A stretch of DNA of 64,000 nt. Source: Helicobacter equorum. GTDB taxonomy: Bacteria > Campylobacterota > Campylobacteria > Campylobacterales > Helicobacteraceae. A program made the translations under genes and the position numbers. Positions 16,939 through 24,823 of this stretch are shown here, piece after piece. The stretch spans positions 33,367 through 97,366 of the forward strand of contig NZ_FZPO01000009.1 of the NCBI RefSeq assembly GCF_900198655.1, given 5' to 3'. Under the pieces are notes generated by a model. It ran no database searches and was not told the DNA's origin. It saw nothing but the letters and a program-made list of their open reading frames with translations. Within the stretch, counting starts at the first letter, position 1; each line of letters starts with the position of its first letter.

Positions 16939-17494
16939 ATTCCTTTTTGACACAAGCTCTTTGCTAAATTTTGTAAAATACTACCTACCATTTGATGAAA
17001 ATTCAAAATTAAAAGAATTCTTATTGCAAGGCTTTAATGAGGATAGATTTTTATTGTTAAGTGAAGTCAAAATAGAATGTGAAAGAGTTTCATCTGGCTT
17101 AATTTTTAATGAGCTTGCAGAATTAAAGAAAATAAAGCCCTTAAAACAAGCAGATATTGTTAATAACAAATGGCATAATCTCATTGATAATAATTTTAGT
17201 ATAAAAGGAATGAAGTCAAAATTAAATCAAAATGAATACGAACAGCAAAAATCAAATTTTATTAAAAGTGCTGATTTTGCATTGATTTTTTATGCTTCTA
17301 ATAATCAAAATAATGGAAATCCAACAATAATAACAGAAGAAACAATAAATAGTAATGATAATAAAATTTTTAAGAAAATTCCTGCAATATGTGAAATGCA
17401 AAAGATAAAATGTATTAGTCTTCCCCAATTTCTTAAAAAACAGATAAGCGTTAAATACCAAGTCTTGGGTAATCTTTTTTGTGCAAGCAATTAG
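16931..17494 (+). CDS. PIN-like (DUF4411-type) protein, probable toxin partner of the ImmA/IrrE gene
   Basis: 187 residues. The start FLFDTSSLLNFVKYYLPFD matches the PIN/DUF4411 pattern: strand, Asp-Thr-Ser/Asn, then a K/R-Y-Y-P-F-D turn. Further acidic residues that could complete a PIN site occur around EVKIECER and KSADFALIFYA (Asp of the third motif). PIN toxins are metal-dependent RNases. The gene overlaps the metallopeptidase gene by 8 bases and ends directly before hsdS, so it is co-transcribed with the RM operon. It is AT-rich. The DUF4411 assignment is from pattern memory and should be treated as probable. Confidence 0.68.
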   Translation: MDEFLFDTSSLLNFVKYYLPFDENSKLKEFLLQGFNEDRFLLLSEVKIECERVSSGLIFNELAELKKIKPLKQADIVNNKWHNLIDNNFSIKGMKSKLNQNEYEQQKSNFIKSADFALIFYASNNQNNGNPTIITEETINSNDNKIFKKIPAICEMQKIKCISLPQFLKKQISVKYQVLGNLFCASN

Positions 17495-17506
17495 GTGGAG
17501 TATAGG

Positions 17507-18877
17507 TTGAAAAAAATACCGCAAGGGTGGGAAGTAAAAACAATAGAAGATGTTTGTAAAAATTCAAATTCAAATTTAGCCTTAAAAGATATAAAAGATA
17601 AAAGTGGAGATTATCCTGTTTTTGGTGCAAGTGGCATAGTTGGTTATGTGGATTTTTTTCATAAAGCTCAAGAGTGTTTAGGCATAATTAAAGATGGTGC
17701 AGGGGTTGGAAGAGTCTTTGTTTTACCTAAACAATCATCAGTAATAGGCACTTTAAGCTATTTAGAAAACAATGAAACTACGAATCTCAAATATTTGTTC
17801 TACTTTCTTAAAAATCTAGATTTTTCAAAATATATTTTAGGTTCGGCAATCCCACATATTTATTTTAGAGATTATAAAAAAGAGCAGATTCCACTTCCGC
17901 CACTCAAGGAGCAAGGGAGGATAGTGGGGATTTTGGATTTGGCGTTTGAAAAGATTGATAAAAGCGTGGAGTTACTCAAGGCAAATCTTGCCAACCTCGA
18001 TGAATTTGCCCAAAGTGCATTAGACAAGGCATTTAATCCTTTGAAATACACCACTCTTCATTCTGAGGCATTAGCCGAAGAATCTAAAATCAATCAATCG
18101 CACGAAGTGCAGACAGATAAAAGCGTCGTCGGGGTGGGGGGAGAGGTTGAGAGGGGAGAGGGAGCGACTTCGCAATTCAAGCCCCTCCACCCTCTCGCAA
18201 AAGACATAGAATCTAAAAATGATAATTGTGATTCTACGCCTTTATCTCAAGATGACAACTCCCCCTATCCCCTCCCGCAACATTGGGAATGGAAAAGCTT
18301 AGGGGAGATTTGTTCTGTTACAGATGGAACACATAAAACGCCAACTTATGTAGAAACTGGGATTCCATTTTTGTCTGTCAAAAATATTTCTAAGGGCTTT
18401 TTTGATTTAAATGATGTTAGATACATATCACAAGAAGAACACAATAAACTTATTAAGAGGGCTAAGCCTGAATTTGGAGATATTTTGATTTGTCGTATTG
18501 GAACTTTAGGTAAAGCTATAAAAATTTCTTTAAGGTTTGAATTTAGTATTTTCGTTAGCTTAGGGCTTTTGAAACCAAAGATTAAGTTAGTAAGTGATTA
18601 TCTGGCTCATTTTTTAAATTCTTATTGTATTGAAAAATGGATTAATGATAATAAGGTAGGCGGAGGAACACATACTGCCAAACTAAACTTAAATGTTTTA
18701 GAAAAATGTCCTGTAGCCCTCCCAAAAGACATAAAAGAGCAAGAGCAAATCGCTATGCACTTAGATTCTGTCTTTGATAAGATACAAAAACTAAAAGAGC
18801 TTTATAACGCACAGCTACAAGACTATGAGGAGCTTAAGCAATCCCTACTTACTCAAGCTTTTAGCGGAAAGTTATAA
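17507..18877 (+). CDS. hsdS: Type I restriction-modification specificity subunit HsdS
   Basis: 456-residue DNA-recognition subunit with two target recognition domains. TRD1 covers about residues 1-130, starting PQGWEVKTIEDV; it is followed by the conserved helix IPLPPLKEQGRIVGILDLAF. A second half starts PLPQHWEWKSLGEIC near residue 260 and ends with the matching helix EQEQIAMHLDSVFDKI and LLTQAFSGKL. I prefer the TTG at 17507 because GGTGGAG lies 6 bases upstream; a GTG at 17495 directly after the previous stop is also open. Between the halves is an odd GC-rich linker (about residues 180-255) that looks like an inserted repeat. Confidence 0.92.
   Translation: MKKIPQGWEVKTIEDVCKNSNSNLALKDIKDKSGDYPVFGASGIVGYVDFFHKAQECLGIIKDGAGVGRVFVLPKQSSVIGTLSYLENNETTNLKYLFYFLKNLDFSKYILGSAIPHIYFRDYKKEQIPLPPLKEQGRIVGILDLAFEKIDKSVELLKANLANLDEFAQSALDKAFNPLKYTTLHSEALAEESKINQSHEVQTDKSVVGVGGEVERGEGATSQFKPLHPLAKDIESKNDNCDSTPLSQDDNSPYPLPQHWEWKSLGEICSVTDGTHKTPTYVETGIPFLSVKNISKGFFDLNDVRYISQEEHNKLIKRAKPEFGDILICRIGTLGKAIKISLRFEFSIFVSLGLLKPKIKLVSDYLAHFLNSYCIEKWINDNKVGGGTHTAKLNLNVLEKCPVALPKDIKEQEQIAMHLDSVFDKIQKLKELYNAQLQDYEELKQSLLTQAFSGKL
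18141..18196 (+). repeat. GC-rich imperfect inverted repeat inside the hsdS linker
   Basis: A purine-rich arm (18141-18156, GAGAGGTTGAGAGGGG) and a pyrimidine-rich arm (18182-18196, CCCCTCCACCCTCTC) form an imperfect inverted repeat within AT-rich coding sequence. The segment just before it translates as HSEALAEESK, a string I remember as the translation of dispersed repeats in Helicobacter genomes. The element keeps the reading frame open. Confidence 0.6.
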
Positions 18878-18914
18878 ATGTTAAAAATTTGCCAAACTTT
18901 AACACAACAGCAAG

Positions 18915-18947
18915 ATATGTTAAAAATTTTGGATTTTTTTAACATAT
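18915..18947 (+). promoter_or_regulatory. Perfect 12-bp inverted repeat (stem-loop or operator) just before hsdM
   Basis: The arms ATATGTTAAAAA (18915-18926) and TTTTTAACATAT (18936-18947) are exact complements around a 9-base loop. A further direct copy of ATGTTAAAAATTT lies at 18878-18890, immediately after the hsdS stop. The stem ends shortly before the AAAGGA ribosome site of hsdM. It could be an operator for a dimeric regulator or an RNA hairpin separating hsdS and hsdM expression; the sequence does not decide. Confidence 0.6.
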
Positions 18948-18962
18948 TATCAAAGGACAACA

Positions 18963-20465
18963 ATGCAAAACACAATTAATAGAATCACAGACATACTAAG
19001 GCGTGATGATGGCATAAGTGGTGCGATGCACTATAGTGAACAGATTAGCTGGATATTGTTTTTGAAGTTTTTAGATGATTATGAAAAAGAATTAGAAAAT
19101 GAAGCGTTTTTGAATGGTGTGCCTTATACAAGTATTTTGGATTCTCAGTATGCGTGGCAGAGTTGGGCAGCACCCAAAAAAGATAGCAAACTTGATGTGA
19201 AAAATGCGCTAAGTGGGAGTGATTTGCTAGAGTTTGTCAATAATGAGCTTTTCCCTTATCTCAAAAGTTTCAAAAACAATGAGGGCTTTAAAAGTATCGA
19301 GTATAAAATCGGTGGGATCTTTGAATTTATCGACAATAGAATCGCCAACGGACACACGCTAAGAGAAGTGATAAACCTCATCGATGAGCTTAGCTTTAGC
19401 AAAGAAAGTGATGTATTTGCACTAGGTGATGTGTATGAGAAACTACTAAAAGATATGGGAAGCGATGGCGGTAATAGTGGGGAGTTTTATACACCAAGGG
19501 CGTTGGTAAAAGTGATGGTAGAAGTTATCAATCCTAAGCCAAAAGAGAGAATCTATGATCCAGCGTGTGGGAGTTGCGGGTTTTTGGTGGAGAGTTTCTT
19601 ACATATTTTGTATAAAAATAGGGCAAAAGGACAAAAAGCAAGTCTAAGCGTAGAGGAGCTAGAATTTTTGCAAAAAGATGCACTCTTTGGCAAAGAAAAA
19701 ACGCCACTTAGCTATGCTATGGGTGTTATGAATATGATACTTCACGGAATAAAATCCCCAAATATCATCAAAACAAACACGCTAAGCAAGAGAATAACAG
19801 ACATAACGGAGAATGAAAGATACGAGGTCATACTCGCAAATCCTCCTTTTGGTGGCAAAGAAAAAGAACAGATTCAAGGCAATTTTATCGTGCGCTCCAA
19901 CGCTACAGAACTTTTATTTTTGCAACATATCCTAAAATCACTCAAAACCAATGGTAGATGCGCGATTATCGTGCCTGAAGGAGTATTGTTTCAAAATTCA
20001 AATGCCTTTGTGAAAGTCAAGCAAGATTTGATAGAAAACTATAACTTAGAATGTGTGCTAAGCTTACCTAGCGGAGTGTTTCTCCCATATAGTGCAGTCA
20101 AAACCAATGTGTTATTTTTCTCCAAAGGGTTAAGGTGCATTGTAGAGGAGCAAGATAGCAATGTGTATTATTATGAGCTTATCCCGCCTTATAAACTCAC
20201 CAAAAATAAGCCTTTGGAGTATGTGCATTTTACAGAATTTTTGGAGTGCTACAAACAACGAAAAATCACACCGCATTCTTATCTTGTGAGTTTGGAGGAG
20301 CTACAAGCAAGGAATTATGATCTAAGTGCCAAAAATCCCAATGCAAAAGAGGAAAAATCCTTGCGTGAAGTGGGCGAGATTTTAGAATCTTTGCACAACA
20401 CCCAAAATCAAATGGTGACACTTTTGGAAGAGTTAGAAACACAAATACACACAAAATCTCACTAA
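18963..20465 (+). CDS. hsdM: Type I restriction-modification N6-adenine methyltransferase HsdM
   Basis: 500-residue modification subunit. The N-terminal HsdM helical domain (ITDILRRDDGIS...LFLKFLDDYE) is followed by the SAM motif DPACGSCGFLVESF near residue 198 and the catalytic motif IV ILANPPFGGKE near 286, typical of N6-adenine methylases. AAAGGA lies 6 bases before the ATG at 18963. With hsdS it forms the methylase and with hsdR the restriction complex. It is separated from hsdS by 85 bases containing a hairpin. Length and motifs look intact. Confidence 0.96.
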   Translation: MQNTINRITDILRRDDGISGAMHYSEQISWILFLKFLDDYEKELENEAFLNGVPYTSILDSQYAWQSWAAPKKDSKLDVKNALSGSDLLEFVNNELFPYLKSFKNNEGFKSIEYKIGGIFEFIDNRIANGHTLREVINLIDELSFSKESDVFALGDVYEKLLKDMGSDGGNSGEFYTPRALVKVMVEVINPKPKERIYDPACGSCGFLVESFLHILYKNRAKGQKASLSVEELEFLQKDALFGKEKTPLSYAMGVMNMILHGIKSPNIIKTNTLSKRITDITENERYEVILANPPFGGKEKEQIQGNFIVRSNATELLFLQHILKSLKTNGRCAIIVPEGVLFQNSNAFVKVKQDLIENYNLECVLSLPSGVFLPYSAVKTNVLFFSKGLRCIVEEQDSNVYYYELIPPYKLTKNKPLEYVHFTEFLECYKQRKITPHSYLVSLEELQARNYDLSAKNPNAKEEKSLREVGEILESLHNTQNQMVTLLEELETQIHTKSH

Positions 20466-20502
20466 AAATACCAAATCTAAGGCATATGCGTAGAAAGCTA
20501 AG

Positions 20503-22083
20503 CTACACTTGATCCTCTGGCAACACTCTAGCTAAGACATTAAAAAAACGCAATAATATGTTTGCATTTGGTGGTTTCTGGTAAATCTCAAACTCTCCAT
20601 TTTTGTTGTATCCTTTCCAAAATATCTTATCATCTACGCACCAAAGTTGCCACGCATCCATCATCTCTTCTTGGATATTTGCCTTTGTCTTTTTGGCAAA
20701 ACTCGGATTTTCAAAAACCACTACAGATTCTGTATTGAGATTGCTTGATCGCTGATCGAGATTAAAGCTCCCTACCCACGTAATACGCTCATCAAAAACA
20801 ATTGTTTTGCTATGTAGCGACGCGCCTGAACTAAGCTTACCTCGCACACCACTTTTCTTTTTTTTGCCCTCATATTGGTATTCATACACGCGCACACCAT
20901 TTTTGACAAAAATATCACGATAGCGCTCCCACGCTGCATATACCACAAGCGAATCTGTGGAAGCTAGTGAATTAGTAAGGACGCTAACATGTATATTGCG
21001 ATCTTGGAGTGATTGGAGATTGCCTATAGTATGCTTACCTGGCACAAAATACGCTGCGGCGATATACACATCCTTTGTGGTATGTGCAAAGATTTGTTTT
21101 AGTGCATCTGTAATGGGGCGATTGGGATTTGTTTTATCGATTTTATCTGGCTCATCCGCGATAAACATTGCCTTGCCCCACGCCATATCAAATTGCTTTG
21201 TTGTGTAGTGTTGCATAAATGCTTTGATTGTCTCATTATACTTTAAAAATCCATTAGGCTGGGTAGCGATCTGTTCTGAAATTGCTTTAGTCTCTTTAAT
21301 GTAGTTTTTCATAGATCGTTTGGAGGGCAAAAGTGTCGCAGGTATAGAGCGCTCATACTCCCAATAATTCATAAAACTCTTTGTCGCAGACTTTGCTACA
21401 TCACCGATAAAAACTACATCGGTATCGGTAAAATTTAAATGTGTATTGTTATCAAAATAATCATCCGCAACATTACGCCCACCGATAATAAGTGCGGTAT
21501 TATCAACGATAAAAACCTTATTGTGCATACGGCGATTGATACGCGAAAAATCATAAATCATTTCAGGATAGCGTAAAAGCTTGGAGCGATTTTTATAGGG
21601 ATTAAAAATTTTAACCTCAATATTTGGATGTGAATCTAGCGTAATAATATCCGAAAAATCAGAATCTAAGCCATTGTCATCAATCAGAATACGCACCTGC
21701 ACACCTCGATTTGCTGCTTTCCAAAGCTCGTGCATAAAAATTTTGGACGCAAACTCATCTTTGTAGATATAGGATTGCAAAAAGATAGTTTTTTGTGCCA
21801 TACGCGTGAGTGCGACGCGATGCAAAAATGCTTGTGTGCCATCAGATAGCAAAAATGCGCCACTCTCGCCTTTGTGTGCTTCTAACTCATCGGCATATAC
21901 CATACCTAGTGTTGTCGTATTTGGGATAAATTCTGGGATTTTTTGCTTTTGTGGTAAAGCACTGGCATTGATATCTTTGATATTTACCACCACAGAAGAA
22001 CACCCTGCATATACAAAAACTGCCAAAAATCCTATGATAATAATACTAGTAGCGTTCAATATATGTTCGCTCAAAAATGTCAT
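20503..22083 (-). CDS. Phospholipase D-superfamily lipoprotein (cardiolipin-synthase-like)
   Basis: About 526 residues. A hydrophobic N-terminus ends in a lipobox (AVFVYAGC), so the protein is probably a lipoprotein. Two HKD motifs are visible: HNKVFIVDNTALIIGGRN and HSKTIVFDERITWVGSFN, each H-x-K-x4-D. Members transfer or hydrolyse phosphatidyl groups; this form, found in H. pylori too, is often annotated as a cardiolipin synthase-like protein. A longer frame starts with TTG at 22107, but the ATG at 22083 has AAGG about 7 bases upstream and gives a normal signal sequence. It follows yihY closely. Confidence 0.88.
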   Translation of the reverse strand: MTFLSEHILNATSIIIIGFLAVFVYAGCSSVVVNIKDINASALPQKQKIPEFIPNTTTLGMVYADELEAHKGESGAFLLSDGTQAFLHRVALTRMAQKTIFLQSYIYKDEFASKIFMHELWKAANRGVQVRILIDDNGLDSDFSDIITLDSHPNIEVKIFNPYKNRSKLLRYPEMIYDFSRINRRMHNKVFIVDNTALIIGGRNVADDYFDNNTHLNFTDTDVVFIGDVAKSATKSFMNYWEYERSIPATLLPSKRSMKNYIKETKAISEQIATQPNGFLKYNETIKAFMQHYTTKQFDMAWGKAMFIADEPDKIDKTNPNRPITDALKQIFAHTTKDVYIAAAYFVPGKHTIGNLQSLQDRNIHVSVLTNSLASTDSLVVYAAWERYRDIFVKNGVRVYEYQYEGKKKKSGVRGKLSSGASLHSKTIVFDERITWVGSFNLDQRSSNLNTESVVVFENPSFAKKTKANIQEEMMDAWQLWCVDDKIFWKGYNKNGEFEIYQKPPNANILLRFFNVLARVLPEDQV

Positions 22084-22103
22084 AACTAACCCTTGGTTAC
22101 ACT

Positions 22104-22949
22104 TCAAATTTTGACTTCACCAAAAGTCTGCTCAAGCTTCTTGCCAAAGTTACTCATAAACCCTTCGCAAGATCGCATACCACTCAAAATCACTATCCAA
22201 GAAACATAAATCCACAACATCAAAAACAACAAAATAGAAATTTGTCCATAAATACTTTTATAAGTTTGGTTATAAAACACATAATACACAAACCCCCATT
22301 TTGTGATAAGCCACACAATCGTAGTGCCTAAACTAGAAAGCAATAATGGGAAAAAATGTAAGACTTTGTTTGCTGAAATTTTAAACAACACAAAAAACAT
22401 CGCCCAAGTGATAAGATAAGGCAAAGTCTTATACAGCATACTAAAATCCGCCACATCATTAAGCACCCTTTGGACTTCGCCACTAAAGTAAATAGAAAGC
22501 GCTAAGGACACTGGAAACAAAGTAATCATAGTCCAATACACCACAACAGAATCAAAAAACTTTCTAGGGCTTGAATTAAACACTTTAGCGGTTACATACT
22601 CAAAGTTGCGAAAAAACAAAATCGAAGTAACAAGCACATATACTAATCCCATTGTGCCGAGCTTGGAGCTGTTTGCCAAAAATGCATCAAAGTATTGAGA
22701 AAATGTGTCTGTGTTGGTAGGCAAAAGATTTGATAAGATAAGTTCTTTTAACTCCAAAATCTCACTTTGAAACTGCGGAAAACTAAGCAAGATAGAAAAA
22801 AAGATAAGCAACATCGGAATAAGGGCAAAAATCGTATAAAAACTTAGTGAAGCCGCATAAATCAACTGCTGATCAAAAAAGCGATAGATTCTGCGAATCT
22901 CAATGCTTATTTTGTGCACAAATACTTTAGAGATAAAAGGTTTTTTCAT
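22104..22949 (-). CDS. YihY/BrkB-family inner membrane protein
   Basis: 281 residues with six hydrophobic segments spaced across the protein. Family features are LIYAASLSFYTIFALIPML near residue 29 and, in the last third, KSIYGQISILLFLMLWIYVSW. The old name RNase BN for this family is wrong; its function is unknown. No strong ribosome site is seen. It lies 3 bases after bioB and just before the phospholipase D-type gene, in one operon. Confidence 0.88.
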   Translation of the reverse strand: MKKPFISKVFVHKISIEIRRIYRFFDQQLIYAASLSFYTIFALIPMLLIFFSILLSFPQFQSEILELKELILSNLLPTNTDTFSQYFDAFLANSSKLGTMGLVYVLVTSILFFRNFEYVTAKVFNSSPRKFFDSVVVYWTMITLFPVSLALSIYFSGEVQRVLNDVADFSMLYKTLPYLITWAMFFVLFKISANKVLHFFPLLLSSLGTTIVWLITKWGFVYYVFYNQTYKSIYGQISILLFLMLWIYVSWIVILSGMRSCEGFMSNFGKKLEQTFGEVKI

Positions 22950-22952
22950 CGA

Positions 22953-23798
22953 TTAATGACAACTTGTTGCGGGTATGTATCCATAAGAGAGTATGCGATC
23001 AACATCGTTTTTGGGAGCTTCGCCTTTTGTCGTGAGATAATCACCTAGCACAACCGCATTTATCCCACACTCAAAAAGCTTTTTTTGATCCTCGCCAAAG
23101 ATATGTTCTCGCCCACCAGCTATCATCAAACGTGTTTTGGGTAAAAATTCGCGCGCTAATGCCACACAATCAAGCGCCTCTTCTTTGCTAAGCTTAGGAG
23201 CCTCGATAGGAAGATTAGGATTAGCAATATAAAAATTTATAGGGCTAGAATGAGGTGTGAGAATCTGCAATGTCTTAAGCATATCAATTCTATCCTCCCA
23301 ACTCTCCCCTAGCCCAAAAATCCCTCCTGAACATAACCCAAGCTCTGCTTTTAGTGCATTCTCGCAAGTCTCAAAGCGCTCGCTCCAAGTATGGGTGCTA
23401 CAAACTTGTGGGAAAAAGTTCTTTGAAGTCTCCAAATTGTGATTGTAGCTATCCACGCCATTTTTTTTAAGATATTTAAGCGAATCCAAATCCGATCTCC
23501 CACAACATGCAATAATATGTAAGCCCAAATCTGCCTCTTTTATCGCACGTGCAACTTGTGCGATATATTCACATTTTTTAGAATCTAACCCACGCCCAGA
23601 AGTTACAAGACAAAATCCAAGCGCGCCGTATTCTTTAAGACTTCTCGCTTCGTGCAAAATGTCCTTTATAGGTTTATTTTTGTATGTAGGAACATTTGTA
23701 TTATAATGGGAAGATTGGGTGCAATATTTGCAATCCTCTGCACAATTTCCGGAAGTTACATTGCAAATAGAGCATAAAAAAATTTCTTTTGGATTCAT
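22953..23798 (-). CDS. bioB: Biotin synthase
   Basis: 281-residue radical SAM enzyme that inserts sulfur into dethiobiotin. The iron-sulfur motif C-x3-C-x2-C is seen as NCAEDCKYCTQS (about residues 18-29), and YNHNLETSKNFF, GGIFGLGE and MIAGGRE are conserved BioB segments. The short length is normal for Helicobacter BioB. AAAGGA precedes the ATG, which overlaps the upstream oxidoreductase stop by one base (TAATG). No other bio genes are in the window. Confidence 0.96.
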   Translation of the reverse strand: MNPKEIFLCSICNVTSGNCAEDCKYCTQSSHYNTNVPTYKNKPIKDILHEARSLKEYGALGFCLVTSGRGLDSKKCEYIAQVARAIKEADLGLHIIACCGRSDLDSLKYLKKNGVDSYNHNLETSKNFFPQVCSTHTWSERFETCENALKAELGLCSGGIFGLGESWEDRIDMLKTLQILTPHSSPINFYIANPNLPIEAPKLSKEEALDCVALAREFLPKTRLMIAGGREHIFGEDQKKLFECGINAVVLGDYLTTKGEAPKNDVDRILSYGYIPATSCH

Positions 23799-24808
23799 TA
23801 TATTCCTTTGGTATGAGTTGTATAAATGATATTTTGTATTTGATTGGCGATTTTCATAGCATTTTGCCCATCAATTTCATTGGGCGCAATCTCATTTTTT
23901 TGTGCAACACTGGACACTTTAGAATCCCTAGAATTAGTGCGACACATGTTACTAAAATCTAGCAACTCCAAAAGCAAGGCTTCTTGTGGTCGTACCTCAA
24001 TACTTTCGCTACGCGATGAGATAGAAATATTGTGCAAATGTTGCTCGATAGTCTGTTTGTTGATTAGCACTTCTTTGCTTAAAAGATTACAATCAATATA
24101 CATATCTTCGCAAGTAGCGGTAATTTGGCGGATTCTCTTTTCTGTGATACGCGAAGCTGTAATCGTGCTAAAAGCACCATTTTTATGTGTGATAATCGCA
24201 CGCGCATATTCAATCATGCCATTAATCACGACACCATGGGCTTGCACCTCACGCACTTCTCCATTAAAAAGCAAACTCAAATCAATATCATGAATCATCA
24301 AATCCATTACTACATCAACATCCGTAATGCGGTTGCTCATTTTATTGGTGCGGACAAAATCCACACTAAAAATGCGTGGAGAATTTTTTAACAATTCCCG
24401 CAAAGCAGCAATAGCGGGATTATAGCGCTCGATAAATCCTACTTGGATACAGAGATTTTTATTGCGTGCGGCATCTACGATGATTTGGGTTGTATCAAGC
24501 GTATCGGTTAGGGGTTTTTCGACAAAAATATTTTTGATATGATCGCTTACTTTTTGGATATAATCAAAATGTGTAAATGTCGGTGTTACGATAATCACAC
24601 CATCACTATTTTGCAAGGCATTTTCTAGCTCACTTTCATCTTGGAGCGCATAAACATCAAATTCTTTTGCACTTTTTTCTAATAACTCTTTATTCACATC
24701 ATACATAAAGCTTACTTCAACATTTTTTAAGAGATTGAGGTTGCGTAGGTGGTTTTGACCCATTTTGCCAATGCCTAAAAGCCCAATTTTTACAATTTTG
24801 CGATCCAT
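23798..24808 (-). CDS. Gfo/Idh/MocA-family NAD(P)-dependent sugar oxidoreductase
   Basis: 336 residues. The N-terminal Rossmann motif GLLGIGKMGQNHLRNL and the family signature FVEKPLTD near residue 95 are clear, and a DLMIHDIDL segment (active-site His/Asp region) lies near 168. The enzyme probably oxidises a nucleotide sugar such as UDP-GlcNAc uronate at C3. The DegT-type aminotransferase gene 15 bases upstream would supply the matching amination, as in Wlb/Wbp diacetamido-sugar pathways (inference). AGGTGAAAGT precedes the ATG. Confidence 0.88.
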   Translation of the reverse strand: MDRKIVKIGLLGIGKMGQNHLRNLNLLKNVEVSFMYDVNKELLEKSAKEFDVYALQDESELENALQNSDGVIIVTPTFTHFDYIQKVSDHIKNIFVEKPLTDTLDTTQIIVDAARNKNLCIQVGFIERYNPAIAALRELLKNSPRIFSVDFVRTNKMSNRITDVDVVMDLMIHDIDLSLLFNGEVREVQAHGVVINGMIEYARAIITHKNGAFSTITASRITEKRIRQITATCEDMYIDCNLLSKEVLINKQTIEQHLHNISISSRSESIEVRPQEALLLELLDFSNMCRTNSRDSKVSSVAQKNEIAPNEIDGQNAMKIANQIQNIIYTTHTKGI

Positions 24809-24823
24809 ACTTTCACCTATGCT

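Noticed and set aside
18878..18979. 33-codon open frame starting right after the hsdS stop
   Set aside because: Low-complexity AT sequence made of the repeated ATGTTAAAAA boxes, overlapping the hsdM start. No ribosome site of its own; more likely a regulatory spacer.
22084..22107. TTG start of the phospholipase D-type gene
   Set aside because: ATG at 22083 has a ribosome site and gives a standard lipoprotein signal; the TTG version adds eight residues before it.
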